From NCBI GenBank assembly GCA_964435285.1, contig CAYSYA010000002.1:137741-201740 (forward strand): 64,000 bases of DNA, given 5' to 3'. The notes under the pieces were generated by a model. That model did not search any database, had not been told where the DNA came from, and saw nothing but the letters and a program-made list of their open reading frames with translations. Source of the stretch: GCA-2718035 sp964435285. GTDB taxonomy: Bacteria; Bacteroidota; Bacteroidia; Flavobacteriales; TMED113. Made by a program: the position numbers and the translations under genes. Numbering within the stretch: position 1 is the first letter of the stretch; every line of letters starts with the position of its first letter. Of the stretch, positions 37,253-46,885 are shown one piece after another.

Positions 37253-39565
37253 ATGAAGAGTTTTATTTTTTTATCATTTTTTTACTCATTTTTTTTATTT
37301 TCTCAAAACCTACCAAGTCAGTACTATTTTTCTGAGGATGGAAATAGATTAATAAGAGGAGGATTGGATTTAGGTGGTTTTTATAATCAATCAGAAATAA
37401 AAACCATTTACTTATACTTTGATCAACCAAATTTTTGGGACATTCTACACAATAATTACTGTGATAAAATTAATATTCCCGCAACTTTGATTTATGATGG
37501 ACAAACATATGAAAATGTTGGTGTAAGATTTAAAGGACAAACTTCATATGCAAATACAAATGGTTCTCAAAATGGTGGTGGTCCTGGAGGAGGAGGTCCT
37601 GGAGGTAATAATGTTGATACAGATAAAAAGTCATTTAATATTGAGCTTGATTGGCAAACAAATCAAAATATTAACGGTTATGAAACATTAAACTTAAATA
37701 ATTGCTACCAAGATCCTAGTTTTTTAAGAGAATTTATTTTTTCAAAATTATCTAGAAATTATATTCCATCTGTTCAAGTAAACTTCCTAAAATTAATGAT
37801 TAACGATGAGGACTGGGGTATTTATCCAAACATTCAACAATTAGATAAAAAACATGCTGGGGAGTGGTTTTTTGATGATGAGTGCACTAGATGGAGAGCT
37901 GAAAACCCTAATAGTGAGGCTCCTGGTTGTGGGGATTCTTTTACAGGGGGAGGTCCTGGGGGAGGAGGTCCTGGAGGAGGAGGCCCTGGAGGAGGGGGTC
38001 CAAATTTTGGAGCAGGCACATCTTCTCTAAATTTTCTTGGAATTGATACTTCTTACTACTTAGAGCATTATAATTTAAAAAAGTCATACAAAAATGATCC
38101 TTGGCAAGATTTAGTAAATGCTTGTATAGCTATTGAAAATGTTGAAAATTATGAAGACCAGTATAATGATATTAACGAACATTTTGATTTAGATGCGGCT
38201 TTATGGCATTTAGCTGTCGAAATTATATTTTCAGATGATGACAGTTATATAAACAAAGGAGGAATGGATTATTATGTTTATTTCGATAAATTTAATAACA
38301 GGATATTACCAATTGAATATGATGGAAATACAGTTTTTGGTAATATTAATTGGAGTCCATTTTATAATGAAAATAACTCCGATTTTGCTCTTTTAAATAA
38401 ATTGTTAGCTATACCAGAATTTAGACAAAGGTATTTAGCTCACTTTAGAACTATTTTAAATCAATGTTTTGAGGAAAATTATATTAATAATTTAATTGAT
38501 TATTATGCTGAATTCATTAATCAAAGTGTTTATGATGATCCTAAAAAGATATATTCTTATGTTAATTTTCTAAATGAAGTAGAAGAATTAAAAGAATATT
38601 TTCAAGAAAGAAAATCTTATTTATTATCAAATGATGAGGTCAATCAGGAATCGGTAGAATTTGAAAGTGTGGTTTACTCGGTTAATGGTGTTAATTTTTC
38701 TCAACCAAGTTCTTTAGATGAAACTTTAGTTTCAGTAATTTTAGATTCTCCAGATTTAGTAGATCAAGTAAATTTATATTACGGTTCTGGTTTTACAGGT
38801 CATTTTGAAAAAGTGCAAATGGAAAATAATTTGAATTATTATTTTTACAATATTCCTGCTCATGACCCTGGTCAATATGTTAGATTCTACATAGAAATAA
38901 TTGATAAAAATGGTGTTAGGAAATATAATCCCGAAGGCGCTGAACATGATGTATATATATATCAAGTAAAAATGAACCAAGATTTGTTTAGTGATATTGT
39001 TATTAATGAGATTATGGCTTCTAATGATTTTACTGCTGTTGATGAATTTGGAGAATTTGATGATTGGATTGAGATTTATAATAAAGGAAATGAGTCAATA
39101 AATTTGTCAGGTTATTTTCTATCTGATGATCTTAATAATTTAACAAAATATACTTTTCCAGACGTTATTTTAGACCCCGATCAATATTTCATTGTTTGGG
39201 CGGATGATGATGAAGAAGATCAAGGAGATTATAATCATGCTACATTTAAATTATCTGCCTCTGGAGAATCAGTATATTTATCTGATGAAAATCTAAATTT
39301 AATTGATAATTGTGTGTTTGGTGAGCAACAAACAGACCAAGGTTTTGCACGTGTACCTAACGGATTTGGAGATTTTGTTATTCAAGCTCCTTCATTTAAT
39401 TATAATAATGATTTAATATCATCAACTTTGGACGGCTCTAATAATCAAAAAAAACTTATAAAAGTTATTGATATTTTAGGTAAAGAATTAACTAAGAATA
39501 TTGATGGAATTCAAATTGAAATTTTTAATGATAATACTGCTGTAAAAAAGTTTAAATTAAGATAA
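37253..39565 (+). CDS. CotH-family kinase-like protein with Gly-Pro inserts and lamin-tail domain
   Basis: 770 residues. Signal peptide (1-18); CotH core (about 45-460) interrupted by two Gly-Pro blocks (residues 108-118 and 232-250, GGPGGGG units). Asp330 (DDDSYINKG) and Asp357 in IEYDGNTVFG occupy the catalytic positions, but the second metal Asp seen in the neighbouring CotH is Asn359. A lamin-tail domain follows (about 580-690: INEIMASND, DDWIEIYNKG, FIVWADDD). The C-terminus is a 37-residue mini-tail beginning KLIKVIDILGKE, without the PNP strand of a T9SS domain. Export is clear; kinase activity is inferred and weaker than for the gene at 31767. Confidence 0.85.
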   Translation: MKSFIFLSFFYSFFLFSQNLPSQYYFSEDGNRLIRGGLDLGGFYNQSEIKTIYLYFDQPNFWDILHNNYCDKINIPATLIYDGQTYENVGVRFKGQTSYANTNGSQNGGGPGGGGPGGNNVDTDKKSFNIELDWQTNQNINGYETLNLNNCYQDPSFLREFIFSKLSRNYIPSVQVNFLKLMINDEDWGIYPNIQQLDKKHAGEWFFDDECTRWRAENPNSEAPGCGDSFTGGGPGGGGPGGGGPGGGGPNFGAGTSSLNFLGIDTSYYLEHYNLKKSYKNDPWQDLVNACIAIENVENYEDQYNDINEHFDLDAALWHLAVEIIFSDDDSYINKGGMDYYVYFDKFNNRILPIEYDGNTVFGNINWSPFYNENNSDFALLNKLLAIPEFRQRYLAHFRTILNQCFEENYINNLIDYYAEFINQSVYDDPKKIYSYVNFLNEVEELKEYFQERKSYLLSNDEVNQESVEFESVVYSVNGVNFSQPSSLDETLVSVILDSPDLVDQVNLYYGSGFTGHFEKVQMENNLNYYFYNIPAHDPGQYVRFYIEIIDKNGVRKYNPEGAEHDVYIYQVKMNQDLFSDIVINEIMASNDFTAVDEFGEFDDWIEIYNKGNESINLSGYFLSDDLNNLTKYTFPDVILDPDQYFIVWADDDEEDQGDYNHATFKLSASGESVYLSDENLNLIDNCVFGEQQTDQGFARVPNGFGDFVIQAPSFNYNNDLISSTLDGSNNQKKLIKVIDILGKELTKNIDGIQIEIFNDNTAVKKFKLR
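37574..37606 (+). repeat. Gly-Pro coding repeat 1
   Basis: Eleven codons encode GGGPGGGGPGG inside the CotH domain. It is the shorter of two such blocks and very GC-rich compared with its surroundings. Confidence 0.85.
37946..38002 (+). repeat. Gly-Pro coding repeat 2 (15 bp units)
   Basis: Nineteen codons encode a GGGGP-type pentapeptide about four times. Third-base variation between units shows it is not a very recent slippage product. Confidence 0.9.
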
Positions 39566-39633
39566 AAAATCTTTTTAATTTTATAATATTTCTTTATAAT
39601 TTTAGTTAAAAATTACAATAATAATATTTACAA

Positions 39634-40830
39634 ATGAATATGAAAAAAACACAAATCTTATTTACTGTTGGTTTAACGTCTCTAGTTTTATCTGTTATTT
39701 TTATTTTAATCACAATTATTTCTCCAAAAAAAACAGAAACTATTATTATTAAGGAACAAAATACACCAGTAGAGTTTTCTGGTCCTGTAAACACGAATAA
39801 TTATTTTGATTTTTCTTCTGCATCTGAAAAAGCAACTAAGGCAGTTGTTCATATAAAATCCAGTCTTGAAAAAACAAAGAATGAAAGTAATCGAATAGAA
39901 TTCAATCCTTTTGATTTTGATCCTTTTGGAGGAGGTTGGGGTTTTTTTGATGCTCCTAGTAAACCTTCCTCAGGTATGGGTTCTGGTGTTATAATCTCAG
40001 AAGATGGATATATTATAACAAATAGTCATGTTGTTCAGGGATTTGACAAGTTTGAAGTAACATTAAATGATTCTAGATTATTTGATGCTGAACTGGTTGG
40101 TAAAGACCCCTCAACTGATATAGCAGTTTTAAAAATTAAGGAAAAGAATTTAAATTATTTAAACTTCTCAAACTCAGACTTAGTCAAAGTTGGACAATGG
40201 GTACTGGCAGTAGGTAATCCTTTAGATTTAAAATCTACAGTTACTTCTGGAATTATAAGTGCTAAAGCTAGAAATATTAATATATTGAGAGGTGAAAAGT
40301 TTTCTGTTGAATCTTTTTTACAAACGGATGCTGCAGTAAACCAAGGAAATAGTGGAGGTGCTCTAGTTGATATTTTCGGTAACCTAATAGGGATTAATAC
40401 CGCTATTGCAAGTAGAAGTGGGGGGTATGAGGGCTATTCTTTCGCAGTTCCTTCAAATATTGCAAATAAAGTTTGTAGTGATTTAATTGAATATGGAGCA
40501 GTTCAAAGAGCTTTACTAGGTGTATTTATTCAGGAATTAAATCCTGATCTTTGTAAGAAATTTGATTTAGATAAAGATATTCGAGGAATTTACATCAGTG
40601 GATATACTAGTAATAGTACAGCTGAAAAAAATGGAATTAAAGAAGGAGATGTAATGCAAAAAATTGATGGATCAATTATAAATACAATTCCTCAGTTACA
40701 AGAAAAGTTATTACAAAAAAATCCTGGTGATTATATTAATGTTGAAGTTTTGAGGAAAGGTAAATCTAAAACTTTAAAAGTTAAACTAATGAGTTTAGAA
40801 GAAGCTTCTGAAATCATGCAAAAATCCTAA
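39634..40830 (+). CDS. DegS/HtrA-type membrane-anchored serine protease
   Basis: 398 residues. One N-terminal membrane segment (about 8-28), a Gly/Phe-rich linker (88-112), a trypsin-like domain with His132 (NSHVV), Asp162 (STDIAVL) and Ser240 (GNSGG), and a single PDZ domain (about 285-385). One PDZ plus an anchor resembles DegS more than DegP, pointing to periplasmic stress sensing or quality control. A second in-frame ATG at 39640 is an equally possible start. Its stop codon overlaps the next start by one base (TAATG). Confidence 0.92.
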   Translation: MNMKKTQILFTVGLTSLVLSVIFILITIISPKKTETIIIKEQNTPVEFSGPVNTNNYFDFSSASEKATKAVVHIKSSLEKTKNESNRIEFNPFDFDPFGGGWGFFDAPSKPSSGMGSGVIISEDGYIITNSHVVQGFDKFEVTLNDSRLFDAELVGKDPSTDIAVLKIKEKNLNYLNFSNSDLVKVGQWVLAVGNPLDLKSTVTSGIISAKARNINILRGEKFSVESFLQTDAAVNQGNSGGALVDIFGNLIGINTAIASRSGGYEGYSFAVPSNIANKVCSDLIEYGAVQRALLGVFIQELNPDLCKKFDLDKDIRGIYISGYTSNSTAEKNGIKEGDVMQKIDGSIINTIPQLQEKLLQKNPGDYINVEVLRKGKSKTLKVKLMSLEEASEIMQKS

Positions 40831-41813
40831 TGGAAGAAAATATAAAATCTTTTCCAGACCATTTAATTAATAGTTTTTCAAATTTTAATTCCATAAAATT
40901 AACAAAGAATAAATTTAATTCTATTCTAATTGTTGGTCAGGGCGGATCTAGTGTAGGAGCCCTAATATTAAGTGATTTACTTAAAAAAGATATTAAAATA
41001 CCAATTATTGTAAATCACGGATATAAACTTCCCAATTGGGTTTCAAAAGAAACATTAATTATAATTTCTTCCTACTCTGGAAATACCGAAGAAACTTTAA
41101 ATATTTTTAAACTCTGTATAAATAAAGGTTTTATTCCAGAATGTGTTTCTTCGGGTGGAAAAATTTTAAAGATTTGTAATAAAAATAAAATTAATTTTAC
41201 TTATTTACCTGAAGGATATCAACCAAGAGAAGCTTTGGGTTTTTCAATTTATGCATTATTTTCAATTTTTTATAAATATGGAATCATTTCTAGAACCAGT
41301 TTCATGAAACTAAAAAATTCCTCAAAGCAACTTTCTAAAAGTCAAGCAGAAATTATAAAAAAAGCAAAAGAATTATCTGTTAAGATTTATAATAAAGTTC
41401 CAATAATTTACTCATCTAATCTTTTTGTCGGACTTGTAACAAGATTCAAACAACAATTAAATGAAAATTCAAAAAATCTTTGTTGGTTTAATATAATTCC
41501 TGAAATGAATCATAATGAAATTGTTGGATGGGATTTATCAAACAAAGATATAAATTCAAATTTTATTTCATTATTCATAAAAAGTCATTTAGATATCAAA
41601 AAAAATCATAAAAGAATTGATTTTACTCTTGACTATTTAAAGCAAAAAAAAATTAGTTCAGAGTTAATAATTATGGATAAAGGGGATTTATATTTTCAAT
41701 ATTTATATTTGATTAATTTATTAGATTTTGTTTCTTTTTATTTAGCAGGTAAAAAAAATGTAGACCCTTACAATATTGATTCTATAATAACATTAAAATC
41801 TAAATTGAAATAA
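40830..41813 (+). CDS. SIS-domain phosphoglucose/phosphomannose isomerase-like protein
   Basis: 327 residues with two SIS lobes. The first has VGQGGSSVGAL and ISSYSGNTEET, which binds sugar phosphate. The C-terminal lobe carries PEMNHNEIVGWD, typical of bifunctional phosphoglucose/phosphomannose isomerases in which Glu and His act in ring opening and isomerisation. It interconverts glucose-6-P or mannose-6-P with fructose-6-P. The context is a run of sugar-phosphate genes, starting with a one-base overlap on the protease and followed 4 bp later by the HAD gene. Confidence 0.85.
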   Translation: MEENIKSFPDHLINSFSNFNSIKLTKNKFNSILIVGQGGSSVGALILSDLLKKDIKIPIIVNHGYKLPNWVSKETLIIISSYSGNTEETLNIFKLCINKGFIPECVSSGGKILKICNKNKINFTYLPEGYQPREALGFSIYALFSIFYKYGIISRTSFMKLKNSSKQLSKSQAEIIKKAKELSVKIYNKVPIIYSSNLFVGLVTRFKQQLNENSKNLCWFNIIPEMNHNEIVGWDLSNKDINSNFISLFIKSHLDIKKNHKRIDFTLDYLKQKKISSELIIMDKGDLYFQYLYLINLLDFVSFYLAGKKNVDPYNIDSIITLKSKLK

Positions 41814-41817
41814 ATTT

Positions 41818-42429
41818 ATGATTAAAGGATTTATATTGGATTTTGATGGTGTAATTATTGATACAAATAACTATCATTTTTTATCATGGAAAAAAAGTTT
41901 AAAAGATTTTGATATAAATTTCACTGAATCAGATTATGAAGAAATAAAAGGTTTAAGTAGATTATTGTCAGTTGATTATCTATCTTCAGTTCATAAAGTT
42001 ATTGAGTCAAATAAACAAAATTTATTAAAAAAGAAAAATGATATTTATTTAAAATTAATTGAAAGTGTAAGTTCCGATGATTTAATGTATGGAGTAAAAG
42101 ATTTTCTTATAACCTACGGAAAGTCAAAATTAGGAGTAGCTTCCTCAAGTAAAAATGCAAAATATATACTTAAAAAAATTAAATGTGATCATTATTTCGA
42201 TGTTATTGTTGATGCAAATGATATTCCTGAATCAAAACCAAATCCAAATGTTTTTCTAAAATGTTCAGAGCTACTTGGTTTAAAACCATTTCAGTGTGTA
42301 GTTTTTGAAGATTCTGAAAAAGGATTATTAGCATCACAAAAAGGGGGGTTTATAAGCTATTTAGTTGGTAATAAGAAAATAAGTCATTTGACTAATAACT
42401 ATATTGATAATTTAACATTATACAAATGA
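41818..42429 (+). CDS. HAD hydrolase, beta-phosphoglucomutase-like
   Basis: 203 residues. HAD motif I is DFDGVIIDT (nucleophile and acid/base Asp), followed by NYHFLSWKKSL, the cap start typical of beta-phosphoglucomutase. Motif II is ASSSKN, motif III is the Lys in ESKPNP, and motif IV is VFEDSEKG. The family interconverts beta-glucose-1-P and glucose-6-P, although phosphatase relatives look alike. It fits with the neighbouring isomerase and kinase. Its stop overlaps the next ATG (ATGA, 42426-42429). Confidence 0.85.
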   Translation: MIKGFILDFDGVIIDTNNYHFLSWKKSLKDFDINFTESDYEEIKGLSRLLSVDYLSSVHKVIESNKQNLLKKKNDIYLKLIESVSSDDLMYGVKDFLITYGKSKLGVASSSKNAKYILKKIKCDHYFDVIVDANDIPESKPNPNVFLKCSELLGLKPFQCVVFEDSEKGLLASQKGGFISYLVGNKKISHLTNNYIDNLTLYK

Positions 42430-43271
42430 TACTAATTGCTGATAGTGGTTCAAGTAAAACTGATTGGGCTTATTTTGACAATTCAATAAATCAGTTTAAA
42501 ATTATTAGAACAATAGGCTTTAACCCTTACTTTATTGACTCTAAAAGAATAATAGAAGAGTTAAATTCTTCTTTTGATTTATTAAAAATTTCAAAATCTG
42601 TAAGAAAAGTTTTTTTTTATGGAGCAGGATGCACTGAAGATTCAAAGAAAAATATAATATTTGAATCCTTAAATTCATTTTTTTTAGATTCTGATATTTT
42701 TATTGAGAATGATATTTTAGGTGCTTGTTTGTCTGTAAAATCTAAAAAAACTAGTATTAACTGTATTTTAGGGACAGGGTCTATTGCATGTATTTTTGAT
42801 GGAAGGAAAATAGAAGAATCAGTTCCTTCTTTGGGTTTTATTCTAGGTGATGAGGGAAGTGGTAATTATTTTGGAAAAAAAATATTAAAACTTTACATGA
42901 CCAACCAGTTACCTAGAAATTTAAAAACTAATTTTGAAAAAAATTTTGATATTTCTTATGAAAAAATAATGACTAATATTTATCATAGTGAAAGGCCAAA
43001 TTCTTTTCTGTCTTCTTTTTTCCCTTTTTTAGCTAAAAATAAAACCGACCCATATATTTCTAATATTTTAAAAATTGGATTATTAGATTTTTTGAATGTT
43101 CACGTTTTTTCTATACCAAATTTTAAAGATTACGATATTAATTTTTTTGGTTCAGTATCAATAATTTTAAAGGATGAAATTATTGAAATTCTAAGAGAGA
43201 GAAAATGTAAAATAGGATTATTTATAGATAAACCAATTTTAGGTTTATGTAATTATCATTATAAAAAATAG
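42426..43271 (+). CDS. N-acetylglucosamine kinase-like BadF/BadG-family protein
   Basis: 281 residues of the actin-like ATPase fold. The phosphate-1 loop is ADSGSSKTDWA (residues 4-14), the second phosphate loop is LGTGSIAC, and GFILGDEGSGNYFGKK is the adenosine/sugar-site motif typical of Bacteroidota GlcNAc-kinase homologues. It probably phosphorylates GlcNAc or a related amino sugar released from peptidoglycan or chitin. It is the last gene of the 39634-43271 operon. Confidence 0.85.
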   Translation: MILIADSGSSKTDWAYFDNSINQFKIIRTIGFNPYFIDSKRIIEELNSSFDLLKISKSVRKVFFYGAGCTEDSKKNIIFESLNSFFLDSDIFIENDILGACLSVKSKKTSINCILGTGSIACIFDGRKIEESVPSLGFILGDEGSGNYFGKKILKLYMTNQLPRNLKTNFEKNFDISYEKIMTNIYHSERPNSFLSSFFPFLAKNKTDPYISNILKIGLLDFLNVHVFSIPNFKDYDINFFGSVSIILKDEIIEILRERKCKIGLFIDKPILGLCNYHYKK

Positions 43272-43301
43272 TTTTTTTAGTAGCTATTAATAAAATACTT
43301 T

Positions 43302-43309
43302 TAAATTTG
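43302..43309 (+). promoter_or_regulatory. Candidate -7 box (TAAATTTG) for the alkB-like gene
   Basis: An exact TAnnTTTG match, but it ends only 4 bases before the ATG at 43314, so the transcript would be leaderless or nearly so. No -33 TTTG is seen. Confidence 0.3.
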
Positions 43310-43313
43310 ATTT

Positions 43314-44384
43314 ATGAATCCCTTTTCTTTTATTAAAAGTTTAATACCATTTCAATACTCATTTTCTTATATTTTTTTTGTTTTTGGTTGGGTTAGTTTT
43401 TTTTACTCAGGTTTATTTTCTTACTCATTAATTTTATTTGCTTTTGTCTTTCTACCAATTTTAGAACTTTTAACTCCTCCTGGTTTTAAGTTTTTTCAAG
43501 GTTTAGATACTAAAAAAGATAGTTTTATTTATGACTTAATACTTTATTTTACAGTTTTTTTACAAATAGTATCACTGATTTTTTTTCTATTTGTAATCAA
43601 CTATTATGATTTATCTGCTTATGAGTTAGTTGGAAAAGTTTTAGCAATGGGAACTTTATGTGGTCATTCAATCAATATAGCTCATGAATTAGGTCATAGG
43701 TCAAATAAGTTCGATCAATTTTTGTCTAAAACACTGCTCTTAACAAGTTTATATATGCATTTTTTTATTGAACATAACAAAGGACACCATGTAAGGGTTG
43801 GCACACACAGTGATCCAGCAACAGCACGAAAAGGTGAATGGTTGTATTTCTTTTTTGTTAGATCAATTATTTTTCAGTATATATCTGCTTGGAAAATTGA
43901 ATTTAAAAGACTAAAAATGAAAAAAAAATATTTTTTTTCACTTAATAATGAAATGATTCAGTTTACTTTAATTCAACTTTTTTTAATTCTTACCATCTTC
44001 TACTTAAATATTTTTTCAGGTATAATGTTTTTATTTTCCGCGTTTTTTGGAATCATTTTACTTGAAACAATAAATTATGTTGAACACTATGGGTTAGTAA
44101 GAAATTTGAAATCAAATGGTAGACATGAGGCATTATCTGAATTTCATTCTTGGAACTCAGATTTTATTTTAGGAAGATTATTACTCCATCAATTAACGTT
44201 ACATTCAGACCACCACTTAAAAGCATCGAAAAAATATCAAAAATTAGAAAATATATCCAATGCTCCTAAACATCCTAGTGGTTATCCAGGTATGATGGTA
44301 TTGGCTTTTTTTCCCCCACTATGGTTTTTTTCCATGAACCCTTTAGTTAATAAGTACAGAATTAAATCAAAAAAAAAAAAATAA
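43314..44384 (+). CDS. AlkB-type membrane di-iron hydroxylase
   Basis: 356 residues with about six membrane segments. All histidine boxes of the alkane monooxygenase family are present: HELGH at 124-128, His154 with His158-His159 (EHNKGHH, then VGTHSDPA), NYVEHYG near 257, and HSDHH at 297-301. The family hydroxylates terminal carbons of alkanes or fatty acyl chains with electrons from rubredoxin. No rubredoxin gene is nearby, and flavobacterial members may act on lipids rather than alkanes. It opens a co-directional run to 48129 with an outer-membrane barrel, an Mpo1-like protein and a nitroreductase. Confidence 0.9.
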   Translation: MNPFSFIKSLIPFQYSFSYIFFVFGWVSFFYSGLFSYSLILFAFVFLPILELLTPPGFKFFQGLDTKKDSFIYDLILYFTVFLQIVSLIFFLFVINYYDLSAYELVGKVLAMGTLCGHSINIAHELGHRSNKFDQFLSKTLLLTSLYMHFFIEHNKGHHVRVGTHSDPATARKGEWLYFFFVRSIIFQYISAWKIEFKRLKMKKKYFFSLNNEMIQFTLIQLFLILTIFYLNIFSGIMFLFSAFFGIILLETINYVEHYGLVRNLKSNGRHEALSEFHSWNSDFILGRLLLHQLTLHSDHHLKASKKYQKLENISNAPKHPSGYPGMMVLAFFPPLWFFSMNPLVNKYRIKSKKKK

Positions 44385-44389
44385 CTAAC

Positions 44390-46873
44390 ATGAAAAATAT
44401 AATTTTATTCTTAATTCCATTATTTTCTTTGTCTCAAGATTATAGTAAATATATGTCTAAAGGAAATAGTCAAAAACCTACAGGAAAAATTTATGGAAAA
44501 ATTCAAGATGATAATTCAAAAAACCTACAATTTGCTAACGTTTCATTACTTTCAAATGATTCTATTTTAGAAGGTTTAATTACTGATGAAAAAGGCAGGT
44601 TTTTATTTGAAGATATTCAAGTTGGTAAGTATTCCTTGAAAATTAATTATGTTGGTTATGAAACAAAAAAAATAGATGAAATATCAATTACCAAAGATAT
44701 TAATGTAATCAACTTGAAAAACATTAAACTTGAATTGACAATAAATATGTTAGAGGGTATGAATTTAGTTGATGAAAAACCTATTTATGAAAATAAATTT
44801 GAAAAAATTATTTATAATGTTGAAAATGATTTAAGTCAAAATTCTCTTGATGGCATTGATGTTTTAAGTCAGGCTCCACTCCTTGATGTTGATATAGAAG
44901 GAAATGTTTCTTTGAGAGGTTCACAAAATATTAAGTTTTTACTTAATGGTAAAGAATCTTCTTTTTTAAAAGGTGATAATGTAGCTGATGTACTTAAAAT
45001 GATTCCTTCTGAACAAATTAAAAGTGTTGAGGTAATAACGAGTCCAACAGCGAGATACGCAGGTGAGGGTAATGCTGGTATAGTTAATATAATTACTAAA
45101 CAAGATAAGTTAGAAGGATTTACGGCTGGATTGGGTACAAGTACTGGAACAAGGGTAAATAGAACTAATGGTAATTTTAGTTATGGTAATAATAAATTTG
45201 GCATTAGCGGAAGAATTGGTGGGAGATATGGATGGCCAAGGGAAGGAAAAAGTACTTATTATAGAGAAACAATTGGCGAAAATGGAGAAAATTTAAGCAT
45301 TTTAGAATCTAACGGAAAAACTATAGGGAATTGGGTGGGGCATAACTCCTCTTTAGATGCTTATTATGAATTTAATCCTCAATTAAATATTTTATCATCT
45401 CTTTGGTATGGAGGATACAGGAAAACTAATGAGGGAAATTATAATTATTACTCTGATATACAAGGTGAATATGATGTCTTTCAAGAATCTTTAAATACTG
45501 ATACTGAACTAGAATGGACAACTGATATTGTTAAAACTTTTTTAGATAATGAGAAGAGAGAATTAAGATTTGCTTTTCAGTTAGGAAGAGAATACAATAA
45601 CGATGAAAGTTTTACAAATCAAGGTTTCTCTACCTTTCAACAAACTGATAGTTTAGATTATGATAATCTTAGTGATGGCTTAGGTCGAGAATATACATTT
45701 CAATTAGACTACATTCACCCTATATCTAAATCTTATGAAATTGAATTAGGGGGAAAATTCATTAATAGACTGAGAGAAATTGATTATTCTAACACTCAAG
45801 AAACATTTTTTGAAGACGAAAGCGACGAAGGAAATTCTGATTTATTTAGTGCTAATGATATTTTTAACTATGATCAATCAGTTTGGGCAGGATACCTGTC
45901 TTCAAGTATGGAGTTTCCTAAGGACATTTCTTTAATAGCTGGAGTAAGATATGAAGGAACAAAAATTAGTGGTCAATACCAGTTAAGTAATCAAAACATA
46001 GATGAAAACACATACCATACTTTTTTACCAAGTTTTGTGCTATCAAAAAAAATAGATTTTTCTAAAACATTAAAGTTATCTTATTCAAAAAGATTGATGA
46101 GGCCTAGTATGACTTACATTAATCCAAATATTGTTTTTACAGATTCTAAAAACATCAAAATTGGAAATCCAAATCTAAATCCAGAAATAACCCAACAATT
46201 TGAATTTGGTTACAGTAGTTTTAAACCTGGTTTTATGACAAATTATTTCATTTATTACAAAAAAACAGATGACATAATAGAAGACTTTATCTCTATATCT
46301 GGAGATACTTCAATCACTAATTATTTTAATATCGGAACAAATAACTCATTTGGGTTTAATTTTTTTGGTTCAATTAGAATACCAAATATTATGAATATAA
46401 GAGGAGGGGGTGATATTTACACTTACAATGTTTCATCATCGCAATTTTCAGTAAATAATCCTAATGTAGATGATGTAAGACTAGTATTTAAATGGTATTT
46501 AAATTCTAAAATTGATTTAGGAAAAAATTATACTTTTGAATGCAGAGGATGGTACAGATCACCAAGACAAACAATTCAAGGAACTATTCCAAGTTTTTCC
46601 ATGGTTAGTTTTGGATTAAAAAAAGAGTTCAATAATAAACGAGGTTCAATTGGAATTGGCTTAATTGAGCCATGGAATAAGTATAAGTCATTTGAAACTG
46701 AATTATCTGGAAATAATTTTAATCAACAATCAAATAATCAAATTTTATTTAGATCAATTCAATTAAATTTTAAATATAAGTTTGGGAAGTTAAAATTTGA
46801 TCCTATAAAAGGCAAAAGTACAATTAATAACAATGACTTAAAAGATGGTGATGGGGGTGGAGGAGAATATTAA
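44390..46873 (+). CDS. TonB-receptor-like outer-membrane beta-barrel protein
   Basis: 827 residues. Signal peptide (1-16), a carboxypeptidase-regulatory-like beta-sandwich (about 33-112: GKIYGKIQDDNSKNLQFANV), a plug domain (about 130-220: SLRGSQNIKFLLNGKES, then YAGEGNAGIVNIIT), and a long beta-barrel. This is the OMP_b-brl_3 type, whose substrates are mostly unknown. There is no SusD partner, so a SusC-type glycan role is unlikely. The protein ends in GDGGGGEY rather than a classical aromatic-terminated strand. It starts 5 bp after the alkB-like stop, so it may import the hydroxylase substrate. Confidence 0.87.
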   Translation: MKNIILFLIPLFSLSQDYSKYMSKGNSQKPTGKIYGKIQDDNSKNLQFANVSLLSNDSILEGLITDEKGRFLFEDIQVGKYSLKINYVGYETKKIDEISITKDINVINLKNIKLELTINMLEGMNLVDEKPIYENKFEKIIYNVENDLSQNSLDGIDVLSQAPLLDVDIEGNVSLRGSQNIKFLLNGKESSFLKGDNVADVLKMIPSEQIKSVEVITSPTARYAGEGNAGIVNIITKQDKLEGFTAGLGTSTGTRVNRTNGNFSYGNNKFGISGRIGGRYGWPREGKSTYYRETIGENGENLSILESNGKTIGNWVGHNSSLDAYYEFNPQLNILSSLWYGGYRKTNEGNYNYYSDIQGEYDVFQESLNTDTELEWTTDIVKTFLDNEKRELRFAFQLGREYNNDESFTNQGFSTFQQTDSLDYDNLSDGLGREYTFQLDYIHPISKSYEIELGGKFINRLREIDYSNTQETFFEDESDEGNSDLFSANDIFNYDQSVWAGYLSSSMEFPKDISLIAGVRYEGTKISGQYQLSNQNIDENTYHTFLPSFVLSKKIDFSKTLKLSYSKRLMRPSMTYINPNIVFTDSKNIKIGNPNLNPEITQQFEFGYSSFKPGFMTNYFIYYKKTDDIIEDFISISGDTSITNYFNIGTNNSFGFNFFGSIRIPNIMNIRGGGDIYTYNVSSSQFSVNNPNVDDVRLVFKWYLNSKIDLGKNYTFECRGWYRSPRQTIQGTIPSFSMVSFGLKKEFNNKRGSIGIGLIEPWNKYKSFETELSGNNFNQQSNNQILFRSIQLNFKYKFGKLKFDPIKGKSTINNNDLKDGDGGGGEY

Positions 46874-46885
46874 AATTAAGTTTAT

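Noticed and set aside
37946..38002. CRISPR-like or satellite array
   Set aside because: The repeat units are 15 bp, in frame and without spacers, so they are a coding repeat.
37834..38019. Pro-rich minus-strand ORF
   Set aside because: It is the complement of the Gly-Pro coding repeat and has no independent start context.
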